Positions 41,863-51,932 of a stretch of 64,000 bases of DNA are shown piece by piece. The position numbers and the translations under genes are program-made. Position 1 is the stretch's first letter. The number at the start of each line of letters is the position of its first letter. Origin of the DNA: Ligustrum vulgare. Taxonomy: Eukaryota > Streptophyta > Magnoliopsida > Lamiales > Oleaceae. Where the stretch lies: positions 24,864,192 through 24,928,191 of the forward strand of contig OY743179.1 of NCBI GenBank assembly GCA_963555705.1. Direction: 5' to 3'. The notes under the pieces were generated by a model. The model worked only from the letters and a program-made list of their open reading frames with translations. It was not told the origin of the DNA and ran no database searches.

Positions 41863-42296
41863 AAACAGAGAACATTATGGTTAAATAAACCAGAAAAATA
41901 GAAACATTAGTTTAGAAAAAGTCGTCAAAAGAAATTTCTTCAGCCGAAACCACATTATTTTTTCATCCATAATGTTTCTTATTTGAGGAAAATAAAGTAG
42001 ATGCCAGATAGAGTGAGATTATGTCTACATACTACATAAGACAACATATCAAAAGCACATGTCCCACACAAGCAACACTGTCATTCATGTCTTGTTCGGT
42101 GAAATTCGCAGGCTTCTTCCATTTTACAGATATTGATATGAAACCCAGATTTATTTTAGGAGAACGAAGGTTTCAGAGGGAACTCTTCTTTCTCCAAACT
42201 TACGGCCAGTTGGAAAAATTATATCACTAAAGAAAAAAAAATTACAGTATAATAGATAAAAAAAATATACTTTTCATTGATTTGAGAACTTAGTAA

Positions 42297-42430
42297 CTTA
42301 CGGAGGATTCGATCACTCCAATTTATAGGTGGTCGGCGCAAGCAAATAGTGAGATTCGAGTGGATTTGAGAAATGGGAGGAAATTGACGTCGTGGATTGT
42401 CACATGGATTGTGGAGTGGAGCGGTGGAGG
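42297..42430 (-). promoter_or_regulatory. promoter and leader exon of the hAT transposase
   Basis: On the - strand ACCACCTATAAATTGGAG gives a TATA box, and CTCCG is followed by TAAGTT (a GTAAGTT donor) near 42300. The leader intron would then run to near the transposase start at about 41862. Leader introns are common in this family. The open frame on the - strand here is a leader, not a protein. Confidence 0.4.
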
Positions 42431-42955
42431 AGGTAGGGCTTGATTGAACTTTGACGACAAGTGTTTTCACATTTCAATATTTTGTATATATTCATAATAT
42501 CATCATATGGGTATCAGGCTATCTATGACTATAAGTACTAAGCGAGCAGTCCATTAATTTTATAATTAGATTAGAAGCCAAGCCATAATATGGTCCAACT
42601 CAAAAAAGTGAAACACAGTGTCTCATGAGTCATGACTCTCATCAACTTCGAATTTTTATAATTTTTTTGGTTTTTTAACATTTTTTTTTACGGGTTGGCA
42701 GTTTTAAACGAGTTCGAAAAATCAAAACCAAAACCAAACCGTTTCAAAGCAATTTGGTTGGGGTCAAAACCAAAACGTTGACGGGTCCACGTGTACCCAA
42801 ACCAATGGTTTCGAAATTGTGGTTTCGGTTCGGTTTGGCGGTTTCGTTGTTCACCCCTACAATTCTCCACTAAGATCCGAGTCTTTTGAGACAACAAAGG
42901 AGTGGATCGGGGCAATGAGATAGCATTGAGTTTGCTAGAAGCGATTGAGGACTTG

Positions 42956-43405
42956 CAGGGGCAGACCTAGGAATTTTTTTCGTGAAAAAGATTTTTTTTT
43001 TTTTTATGGAACAGGGGTATTTTTTTAATTTCAACTAAGAAAGTGGGATAATATATTAACTCATTCTCATAAAATTTGTTAGGATTATGATAAAATGACA
43101 AACTATACAATTAGTTCTAGAGTTTAAGACTAATTGTGCAATTTTTTACAAAAATATAATAATAAGTAGAAGAAAATGACAATTAAAATAGTCAAGTTGA
43201 GATTCAAACCAATATACATTGTAATCACCATGTAAACTTTTACCACTTTAGCTACATTACTATTTGTGTCATAGTCTTAAGTTTCATTTTTTAATAGTAA
43301 ATATATATAAAAAAAATTTAAAAATAAAAATTCAGATTTTTATCGGGATCCAAAAGTTCAGGTGAGGTGGCTGCCTGCGTTCATCGTAAGGTGGGTCCAC
43401 CCTTG
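42956..43405. mobile_element. hAT relic of about 450 bp, second insertion in the TIR exon
   Basis: It starts CAGGGGCAGACCTAGGAA and ends GGTGGGTCCACCCTTG, degenerate versions of the CAGNGGCGGAC ends seen at 60517 and 57131. TIR coding sequence lies on both sides (ALSLLEAIED before, SVTAIAVISL after). The flanks AGGACTTG and TGGACTCG look like a worn 8-bp duplication. Confidence 0.65.
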
Positions 43406-43661
43406 GACTCGGTGACAGCTATTGCTGTCATATCTCTGAAATATGCATCCTCAAGGTGGTGCCTGGAGGAGTTGGCAAGAAACTTGTGCTCCCCATGTTC
43501 TTCCAATTTAACCCGTCAGATGTGAGAAGACAAAAAGGTCCATTTAAGGAAGGTATTGAGAGTTTGGAGGCAAAGTGTGTAGTTAAGAAATTGAAGAGAT
43601 CGAAGAATGCAATGGGAAGAGTTGAAGGAATCTATGGCTAGGTTTACAATTACAACAACTG

Positions 43662-43667
<6 letters not shown>

Positions 43668-43743
<76 letters not shown>

Positions 43744-43757
43744 CGTGTGTGTGTGTG
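43668..43757. repeat. compound microsatellite (CT)n-(AT)n-(GT)n
   Basis: Three dinucleotide runs in succession just after the TIR exon, in the expected first intron of the TNL gene. Confidence 0.9.
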
Positions 43758-43808
43758 AATTATCATGATTCTTAGGTAAGATGACGACCCTATTTCTAAC
43801 ATCTATGT

Positions 43809-44594
43809 TGACGTCATTTTTTGTTAGTAAGTTAGTCGACAAATAAAAATATTTGGTAGTCTATTCCTTTCAAATGAATTATTGAATTGTAGGAAATTTG
43901 GTTAAGTATGCGGCTCCACCTAAATATCTCAAGTGTTATAAAAAATTCAAGGATAATTGATATAAATAGGTTTCCAGATCAAAAGCGAGCTGAAGTTATA
44001 ACAGCATAAATTCACATCCAGTTCGATACTGATCTGATGGCCAAGTCGGAACACGGTATTCAAATGACAAGAGTTTAGAGAGATTCTTCTATTATTTGCC
44101 TTTGAATGAGCATTTATGTCTCCTATTTATAGTAAGATAGGAGATAAAACATAATTATTACAACACATCATGTTTGCGGCGTATGATTGACATTGATGAA
44201 TGACATTTCTGACAGACTAACATCAAATCATTATACTTCATTATACTGACATATTACAGGTAATGATGATTACTGACACATAATGCGGCTGATTTGACTA
44301 TCCTGCAGAGCCCCAACTTTCAACTCGGTTAGTAATCACATCGGTTCCCATCAACTCGGTTAGTAATCACATCGGTTCCCATCACCTCGATTCGTATCAC
44401 CTCGGCCTCACCAAACCACCTCCCTTATCAAGTTCACGTCGGTAAATATAAATCACCTTGGTCGTTTGGATATCCTGGGTCTGACACGCGGGTTGTAGCT
44501 ATTGTTTGGATACTTAGCTCACCTCATCATTTTGAGTTAAGTATTGACCCCTTGAACGTTGAACCTGCCATCCACCTCAACATGATGCGCAACA
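43809..44594 (-). repeat. 3' LTR of the Tat element
   Basis: 786 bp; matches 55826-56589 throughout, with small indels. The sequence just beyond its inner edge reads GAGGGGACA on the - strand, a plausible polypurine tract. Confidence 0.88.
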
Positions 44595-44829
44595 AATGTC
44601 CCCTCGAGATCGGTTTGAAAAAAATATTTGAGGACATATCTCGAAATCCACCTCGTCGCTGGCTCGCTGTTGTTTTATTGATGACATTTGCCTCTTCATA
44701 TTCCGAAATTACTCTTGCCAGGTGTCTCTATCTGATTGGCGAGTCAATTCTTGGATCGAGTGTTGCCGCCTCTTAATGACAACGCATTTTGTCCTTATGA
44801 CTTAGGGGTTATATTCTCTCTCCTCCTAT

Positions 44830-44837
44830 TATAAATA
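44830..44837 (+). promoter_or_regulatory. TATA box for the antisense ORF of the Tat element
   Basis: TATTATAAATAGGAAC contains a perfect TATAAATA about 230 bp upstream of the ATG at 45066, on the strand opposite to gag-pol. This is a candidate internal promoter for the extra ORF. Confidence 0.55.
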
Positions 44838-45065
44838 GGAACATCATTCCTTTCATTTTCCCTGTGAAATCTTTTAAATTCTCTCCAACTGCTGCCGGCT
44901 CGTTTTATCTTGCGACTTGAATTTTGCCTCGTTAATCGATCAGACCAGCTTAAGTGATTCGTCGGGTGAGGGCATTTTAATAAATTTGCCTTGTTTTCTT
45001 CGGTTTTGCCCTTAATCATTTCTAAAAATCTCTAAGTACCTAGCTCGCAGCTACCAAAACTAAGA

Positions 45066-47311
45066 ATGAGTACTAGTTCCAGTATTGGGGAGAATGGAGT
45101 GAAGTCAGATAATATAGTTGTAGAAGCCGAGCTGACTGTGTCGTGGGAAGAGTAGGGAAACCCAATGCCTTTTTCGAAACGAAGAGGAGGAGGATGAGAT
45201 CCCTCAGCCTCACCCTAGCTATAATACAATCATCTCGAACCATTCTTGCAAGCTCATTTCGATTTCCTTCATCGGCTTCTTTCCAATGACCTGATCCATG
45301 TCTAGTTACAGTTCTGACTTCGCTTGCAAGCACTTCCGGTATGGAGCCACTGAGGATGAACTAATCACATGGAAAAATAGGTATAGAATTCCTAGTTATG
45401 TTCACTTCTTCCTCCTTAAAAATTTCGAATGAGCTGACCGACCACCTAAAGGCTGTGTTGCTGCCAATTATCAAATTCTTGAGGCAGGCCTGCGATTTTC
45501 TCTGCCAATTATCAAATTCTTGAGGCAGGCCTGGGATTTTCTCTTTCTTTCATAATAACGGACTTCCTCTGTTCTTGGGGGGGTCACCTCAACCTAAATT
45601 CATCCTAACGGATGGAGGTACATCCTTGGTTTTATTTATCTCTACAACCATGTGGGATATGAGGACCCAACTATTAATGAGTTCAACTTCGCTTATCAGT
45701 TTCAAGCTGATGGTAATAAAATGTGGTGGTTTTATGCTATGTAGAGATCAATTTTTGAGGGTAAGATATTATTGGTTGACCTTCCTGAATCAGTTCATTG
45801 GTGGAAAGAAAAATGGTTTTTCGTTGGGGGAAATTGGATGAGTCCTTATCGGAGTGATGGAGTCAGCTCTATTGTGCCAGTTCATTATAGGGAAAAATTC
45901 AGAGGTAAGAGAATCGGACTTGGACCCGGAGACTGTGAAAAAAAATCGTTGGTTTGAAGGATCACCCGGACTGGTTCAGGTCGGTTAAGGAGCTATTGAC
46001 TGAAGAGCGTATGTTCGAGTCAACTCTCACTTTTATAGATCCAATTACTATCCACCACCTCCTAAGTGTAAGTACTCACACAGTGCGAAATTGAATTCAC
46101 TGCCTTTCTTATCAGAGATGTATACTTAGTAACTTTCTGTATTTTGTATAAGGTCAGCTAAAAAAGGTAAGAAGAAAATGGAGTCCATGAAGGCAAAGAA
46201 AATTGCAAACGCCAATGCCAAAGCTCGTAAGAGAGCGGCCCAAAAGCAATCGATGAAGAGCTCATCTCCTCCCAAAGAGGATCAAACTCTCCCTCCTCTC
46301 CCTCAGAAAAAATCAAAACGGGCTGAGGTTACAAGGGACCAGCCTGATATTTCAATCCCACCTCCACAGGTCGTTGGGGACTGGGCTAGATCTTCATAAT
46401 CAACCCCCTATACTGAGGGTTTGTATTTGGGGGTTAATCCTGTCAGAGCTGAACTGGCAAGCTCGTTAAAAGGATTCCTTCCCAAAATCTATAGGGACTA
46501 CGTCGCCTCTGCCAACTTGACCCCGATTGGTTTGATGAGAGTTCCCATGCAGAAAAAAATGGCTATGGGCGTCCTGGCCAAAACATGGGCACCTCGCCAC
46601 GAAAAATTTTGTGAAGACATGCCCTTAGATGATCTGTTGGCTACGGGCACAGCTCAAATCGACCAGGCTCTAAATTACCTTTGTCATGCCCAATCCAGAA
46701 TGAGCGAAGCGACCACTGACTCCGTTAAGTTTAAAAAATTTGCCGAGGATGCCAGGAGAATGTTTGAGCTGGAAGTGGAAGCCAAACAAGAGGCAGAGGC
46801 CAAATTAAGAGAGGCCCTGGACGACCTGGCTAAGATGAAGGAGGCCAATATTGAACTGTCTAAGTTCAAAGAGTAGGTGGCTCCATTGAAAGAAGAGGTG
46901 GCCCTTTTGAAGGAAGAGGTGACTCAGCTGAGGGGGTCAAAAGATAGGCTTATGAAAGAATTGGATGATGCTAACCATATTGAAGCTGACCTGAAAAGGT
47001 AGAAAGTAGATGTAGAGATCGCTGCTCAACGCTCTTACCAAGAAGCCGTGAAAAAGATTAAGGACTCAGTTGAGTACGAGCATGATGTGGATGAGACCTA
47101 CTATCTCACATTTAAAGAGATAGTGGAGGATTTGGAAGCTAAGCGACCTTAGGTGGACATCACCTTCTTGAAGGGAAAACTTGATCATGTCTACAAGAAG
47201 TATCTTGAGCTGATGCCATCTGAGGTCGATGATGAAGATGAGTCTCTAATCTCGTCACTTCATGAATCCCAGATGGCTCTCGCTGATGAGGCTATTAATG
47301 TTGAAGACTGA
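45066..47311 (+). pseudogene. antisense ORF of the Tat element (putative gypsy-type 'Transposase_28' plus coiled coil)
   Basis: It starts MSTSSSIGENGVKSDNIVVE. A degenerate middle reads EDEIPQPHPSYNTII, then WKNRYRIPSYVHFFL, ADRPPKGCVAANYQILEAGL and NKMWWFYAM. The later part is open: a Lys-rich stretch (46178-46396), then LASSLKGFLPKIYRDYVASA, and a long acidic/basic heptad-like region (ARRMFELEVEAKQEAEAKLR, LKEEVALLKEEVTQLRGSKD) ending EAINVED at 47311. The first half resembles the plant domain called putative gypsy-type transposon protein (PF04195), which is typically encoded by such elements. The role is unknown. Several stops and frameshifts, plus a 41-bp tandem duplication at 45461-45542, break the frame. 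Confidence 0.65.
45461..45542. repeat. 41-bp tandem duplication in the antisense ORF
   Basis: The unit starting CTGCCAATTATCAAATTC is present twice, 45461-45501 and 45502-45542, with one visible difference (GCG/GGG). It shifts the reading frame. Confidence 0.85.
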
Positions 47312-47434
47312 TTCGAACTCCAACTTTTCATATCTGCCCTATATGTAATTGTAATTTTGTTTTATCGGATGAATTTTATTTTCGAACACAAGACTTGTCA
47401 TTCATTTTTTAATCCGTAAACTAGTTTACAAATG

Positions 47435-47755
47435 AACTGGTGTGAATATATTTAAATGGAGTGAACACTTGGAGTGATTTTAGATCGAAAAATTCATTTT
47501 GCAAACGCACCGATGTGAACACTTAAGCGAAACGAACACTAAAATAATTTCCAATTCGTAGATTTATTTAAATAACGAGCAGAGGTGAACACTTAGCGAA
47601 GTAAACACTTGAAATAATTTTCAATTTGAAAATTCATTTTAATTACGAGCAGAGGTGAACACTTAACGAAGTGAACACTTGAAATAATTTTCAATTTGAA
47701 AATTCATTTTAATAACGAGCAGAGGTGAACACTTAACGAAGTGAATCCTTTTAAT
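47435..47755. repeat. tandem array A, period 70 bp, about 4.5 copies
   Basis: The unit contains ACGAGCAGAGGTGAACACTT and ATAATTTTCAATTTGAAAAT. Anchor positions 47505, 47575, 47645 and 47715 are exactly 70 bp apart. The last two copies are nearly identical and the leftmost are worn. Confidence 0.9.
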
Positions 47756-47849
47756 GATGGAGGTAAGATTACATTATGTATCGTTCGAGACTAGGCTTCC
47801 CAAGGTCGAGTTAGCTAGGCATGATGTCACCTCAGTCTTGGAAATTACA

Positions 47850-48017
47850 CCTCGTTTGCGAAATTGAGGTCGTCATAACGTTACCTTGGTTATTTCACTA
47901 TTACGCCTCGCTTGCAAAGTTGAGGTCGGAAATATGTCACCTAGATGATTTCACCATTGCACTTCGTTTGCGAAGTTGAGGTCGGCATAATGTCACTTCG
48001 ATTTTTTCACACTTACG
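47850..48017. repeat. tandem array B, period 56 bp, three copies
   Basis: The unit contains CCTCGTTTGCGAAGTTGAGG and a variable TCACCTxGATxATTTCAC part. Anchors at 47850, 47906, 47962 and 48018 are 56 bp apart. Confidence 0.88.
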
Positions 48018-48051
48018 CCTCGTCTTCTGATGATGGTATCCGTCCATCCGA

Positions 48052-48395
48052 GGTCTTTGTTTGCCTCTTAAGGAGGTCTTTCGTATCTTTGAGACGACTT
48101 GCCTTGTGATGTTGATGATATCCTACCCTTGGGGTACTTACAAACCATCAACTAAGGTCTTTGATTGCCTCTCAAGGAGGTCTTTCTCGTCTTTGAGACG
48201 GATTTCCTTGTGATGTTGATAGTATCCTGCTCTTGGGGTACTTACGGACCATCAACTAAGGTCTTTTATTGCCTTTCAAGGAGGTCTTTCTCGTCTTTGA
48301 GATGGCTTGCCTTGTGAAGTTGATGGTATCCTGTCCTTGGGGTACTTACGGACCATCAACTAAGGTATTTGATTGCATCTCAAGGAGGTCTTTGT
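48052..48395. repeat. tandem array C, period 104 bp, three copies plus a partial one
   Basis: The unit contains GGTCTTTGATTGCCTCTCAA, CTTGCCTTGTGATGTTGATG and CTTGGGGTACTTACGGACCA. Anchors at 48052, 48156, 48260 and 48364 are 104 bp apart. Confidence 0.9.
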
Positions 48396-48504
48396 GGTAA
48401 AGATCCATTCTGGTTTGTGCATCTTTGATTAACAAACTTTCATTCATCCAGTTACATGTCTTACTTGATTTCAAAAGTATTTACATTTAATTTCATTTCC
48501 TGTC

Positions 48505-50296
48505 TTACTGGAAGTATTTCTTCAAGTGTTCTGCATTCCAGGGATGATGAAGTTGAACCACATCAAGTGATTATAACTCGTATGATCCATTACTTAAGAC
48601 CTTCTTGATTCGATATGGACCTCCCCAATTGGGTCCCAACGTCTCATGTGCTGCAATCATCTTTCTCAACACTAAGTCCCCATCTTGGAATTTTCTTGTT
48701 CTAACCTTTACATTATAGTAACTTGTGTTTCTTTGTTTGTAAACGACACTTCTGATTTGTGCTTGTAACCAATTTTCTTCCCTGAGGTCTAATTCAATTT
48801 TGAGGCCTCATCGTTACATTGTTCATTGAAATGAGTAACCTGAAATGATGGCATCCCAACCTCAATTGGAATCACAGGTCGTGTTTCGAACACCAGGGTA
48901 AATGGGGTCTCTTTGGTTGCTGTCCTGTGAGTTGTCCGGTAGGACCACAACACTCCTGGTAATTCTTTAGCCCACGCTCCCTTCAGGGTCTCAAGTCTGG
49001 TTTTCAGATTGTGCTTGATAATCTTGTTCATAGCTTCGACTTGTCTGTTGGATTGGAGGTGATTGGAGTAGAGAAATGCTTTCTGATTCCCAGACCTTCA
49101 CAAAAAGATCTGAACCTTTCATTACCGAACTGCTTTCTGTTTTCCGTCATAATGGAATGTGGAATTCCAAACCTACATATGATTAACTTCCAAACAAAGT
49201 CCATAGTTTTTTGTTCCGTAATTTTAGCCAATGGTTCAGCTTTGGCCCATTTTGTGAAATAATCCACTGCGACTATAGCGAACCTATTTCCTCCCTTTGC
49301 TATTGGTAGCGGTCCAATCAGATCTATTCCCCAATTGGAGAACGGCCACGGACTCATGACAGATGTTAGCTCTTCAGGTGGATTCCTCATTATGGGAGCG
49401 AATCTTTGACACTTATCACATCTTTTTACAAAATCGATCGCATCCTTCTTTAGCGTAGGCTAAAAGTACCCTTGACTTAAAACTTTAAACACCAAAGGTT
49501 GTCCTCCAGTGTGGTTCCCGCAAATTCCTTTATGAACTTCTTTCATCACATACTCTGCTTCTTCAGCATCTAAACACTTCAACAACAACAAGGAGAATCC
49601 TCGCTTGTAGAGATCATCCCCGATCAGAGTATATCTTGCAGACCTGATCCTCAAACTCCTAGCTTCCAATTGATCCAATGGCATCATCCCTTCACGTAGA
49701 TATTCAATAATTTCATCCTTCCACGTCCTCTTCGAAGAAGTTTGCAAGACGGTTGAGGTTGGTGAGTGTAAGGTTGATCGTATGATCGTCTCAATGGATA
49801 TACTCCTTAATTCAAACGTCCCTTCGCTTGTTGCTAAGCTAGCCAGTGCATCATCCTGTCCATTCCTAGATCGAGGGATCTGAATAATCTCTGCATGCTT
49901 GAACTTCTTCATCTCCTCCAAAACTCTCATTCGATAAGCTGCCATCTTTTCACCCTTGGCTCCGTATATTCCCCGAATTTCATTGAATACTAGTTGAGAA
50001 TCGATGTGTATGATCATACTATTGATACCCATTGCTCTAGCCATGTTCAATCCCACAATTAGAGCCTCATATTCGGCATCATTTTTTGTTGCTTCAAAAC
50101 TAAAACAGTAAGAACTACAGAAAAATTGATTATCTAGGCTGATTAGAACGACTCCGGCTCCTGCTCTCTGTCTTGCCGATGAACCATCAACATATAATCG
50201 CCAAGTGCGGTTTATCTCTGCACAACATATCTGCGTTGTTGGTGTGAATACTACTATGAAATCGGCCAAAGCTTGTCCTTTAATAGCCGTTTTTAG
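48505..50296 (-). pseudogene. Tat element: archaeal-type RNase H and integrase
   Basis: On the - strand KTAIKGQALADFIVVF leads into WRLYVDGSSARQRAGAGVVL, NDAEYEALIVGLNMARAMGI and IPRSRNGQDDALASLATS, the extra RNase H typical of Tat elements. Integrase follows: an HHCC finger (VHKGICGNHTGG...CDKCQRFAP), then the core WPFSNWGIDLIGPLPIAKGG, GGNRFAIVAVDYFTKWAKAE, and FGIPHSIMTENRKQFGNERF (the second catalytic Asp of TDN is Glu here). ELPGVLWSYRTTHRTATKET follows, and the C-terminus is WNAEHLKKYFQ with TAA at 48507-48505. A stop at 49460 and a frameshift near 49030 break it. Confidence 0.88.
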
Positions 50297-50305
50297 CTTG
50301 TATAC

Positions 50306-50605
50306 TGATAAGTGTATTTTATACACTTATTTATCTATCGAAATTAGGATATTATAATATTTTTCTTAAATAAATTCTACGTAATTGTTATTATTTACTA
50401 TTATTTCAGGTTTTATCCCAAAATTAAGAAAAGTGAGGAATTGAAGCAAATACATAATAATTGGATGAAAAGTGGAGTTAATTGAAGAAGTTTTGAAACT
50501 CAAGGGCTTAATTGCACAATTGAAGACTCAAAGACCAACTTATTTTATTTGAAAGAAATGAGAGGTTTAAATAATAATTTATTTGATTTGGGCTTAGGGC
50601 TAAAT

Positions 50606-50642
<37 letters not shown>

Positions 50643-51927
50643 ATATAAACATACACAGCCGTGAAAAGGAGAGCCGTGAGGGGGAGTAGCCGAGAATAGA
50701 CAGAGCTGTGGGAAGAAAAGAAGATATATACATTGAAAGTGGAGGAGCAGCCGTGGGTAGTAGGAGTCCAAGGCAGAGAATTGTAGTTGGCTGTGATAAT
50801 TGGCTAGAAACATATTTTGGGAGAACAAAAGTGGCGGCTGACTTTGGAAAAAAAAAAAGAAAAAGAATTAGGACAGCCGAGAGATAAACACAAGAGCACT
50901 CAGGGCCTGGAGAGAAAATAAATCAGCTGCTGGACAAAATAGTGGACCAAAAAGTAGATTTTCTTGGATGATATATAAGCCAACGTGTGGTAGAAGAAGG
51001 AGTCAGCCGAGTGACTTGGAACAAAAAGGCATATTTGGAGGAATTGGTTGGTGGAGTTCTCGGCTGGAATTAATTGGTGATGCTAATTTTTCAATTCTTC
51101 AAATTTCGAGTTTTGTTCACATTATTTATTGCTTTTTCTTCCAAAAATATGAATAGCTAAATTTTAAATCGGGATCGACGATATAGATTTAATGCTTTTA
51201 GTTTGATTTGATTGTCAAGTTGGCACTTTATTTTTATGTATTGATTTTATTATTGAGTTTAATGCTTGAGTTGCTTGATCACCAATTTATGATTAAATGA
51301 TTGTTTTCATAATCCGAGAGGTGAGTTAACAATTAAATCACGTAATAAAATCCGGAAATTTCAACAAAAAAGATAGAGATATAAATTTGTGGTTGCATGT
51401 GGTGACTTATGAATTCCTAGGAAATTTAATGTATTTAGCTAAGGAGAACTCTGACCCGCTGTAGAGATACATGGTTGACTTCGTTAAATAGGCCTAATTT
51501 GAACTCGAGAGAGGTAAATTAGATATATGCGTGAATTCGACCAAATACAATTTTAGAAAACAACTTGAGATGAGAAATTAAGTTAGAACGTTATTTCGAA
51601 ATCGTCAGCCCCTATATTCATTTAATCGTTCAAAATCCCACCACTTTGCTTCTTACTTTATTTATTGTTTTGTTAGCTAGTTTTAGTTTTAAATTTCTAT
51701 TTTTATTTTGTTGAATTGTTTATTTCATTTATTCTCAAATTTTATTGTCGTTTTTGGATTATTTTGCATTCTATTTTCTTAGTTAGTTTTTGTTTTAGTT
51801 TAGGAATTTTAGAATCGAAGTAAATCGATAACGAATAAATAGTCCTCGTGGGATCGACAACCCGGACTCAAAAGTCCGCTTTTACTACTTGTTACGATAT
51901 CGTGCACTTGCGATAATCTCACCAACA
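50306..51927 (+). mobile_element. solo LTR of 1622 bp nested in the Tat pol gene
   Basis: It starts TGATAAGTGTATTTTATACA and ends GCGATAATCTCACCAACA. A perfect 5-bp duplication, TATAC, sits at 50301-50305 and 51928-51932. The Tat RNase H frame continues across it (FDLVY on one side, KLKTAIKGQA on the other). Its 3' part (TAGTCCTCGTGGGATCGACA, ATCGTGCACTTGCG) is typical of large gypsy LTRs in dicots. It resembles the solo LTR at 2772-4278. It contains a (GT)n-(AT)n microsatellite at 50608-50640. The open frames inside are not genes. Confidence 0.9.
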
Positions 51928-51932
51928 TATAC

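Larger units (their letters stand above)
37641..42859 (-). mobile_element. hAT transposon with transposase gene, 5.2 kb, inserted in the TIR exon
   Basis: The termini TAGGGGCGAACGCGG and GTTTCGTTGTTCACCCCTA are inverted repeats. Octamers CTACTCTC and CAATTCTC flank it (an 8-bp duplication with two mismatches), and the TIR reading frame continues exactly across the site. The subterminal regions are rich in ACCAAACC/GGTTTGG motifs, typical of hAT transposase binding zones. A single-frame transposase relic is on the - strand. A deleted copy is at 30506-31750. Confidence 0.88.
37468..43641 (+). pseudogene. TIR-NBS-LRR resistance gene, first (TIR) exon, split by two transposons
   Basis: Segment 37468-37640 runs from an ATG through a stop (TAG after DNVS) to KWDVFLSFRGEDTRGNFTDV and LYNALL, the TIR box 1. 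After the 5.2-kb hAT insertion it resumes at 42868 with TKIRVF, a TGA, then DNKGVDRGNEIALSLLEAIE (TIR box 2). After a second insertion (42956-43405) it resumes with VTAIAVISLKYASSRWCLEE (box 3). A frameshift or deletion then leads to LVLPMFFQFNPSDVRRQKGP (43480 on) and RVEGIYG before a TAG where the family usually has Trp. TIR domains of plant NLRs are NAD-cleaving signalling domains. This one is dead several times over. NB-ARC debris of a TNL is at 63040-63206. Confidence 0.88.

Noticed and set aside
42219..42470. - strand open frame of 83 codons upstream of the hAT transposase
   Set aside because: It contains a TATA box and ends at a splice donor, so it reads better as promoter and leader.
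43456..43641. Intact small protein with VRRQKGPFKEG
   Set aside because: It is the end of a TIR domain out of frame with the rest and part of a pseudogene.
47435..48395. CRISPR-like array from regularly spaced repeats
   Set aside because: Units are head-to-tail tandem repeats with no unique spacers, inside a plant retrotransposon.
50508..51156. Open frames at 50508-50828 and 50968-51156
   Set aside because: Both lie inside the nested solo LTR and have no domain.
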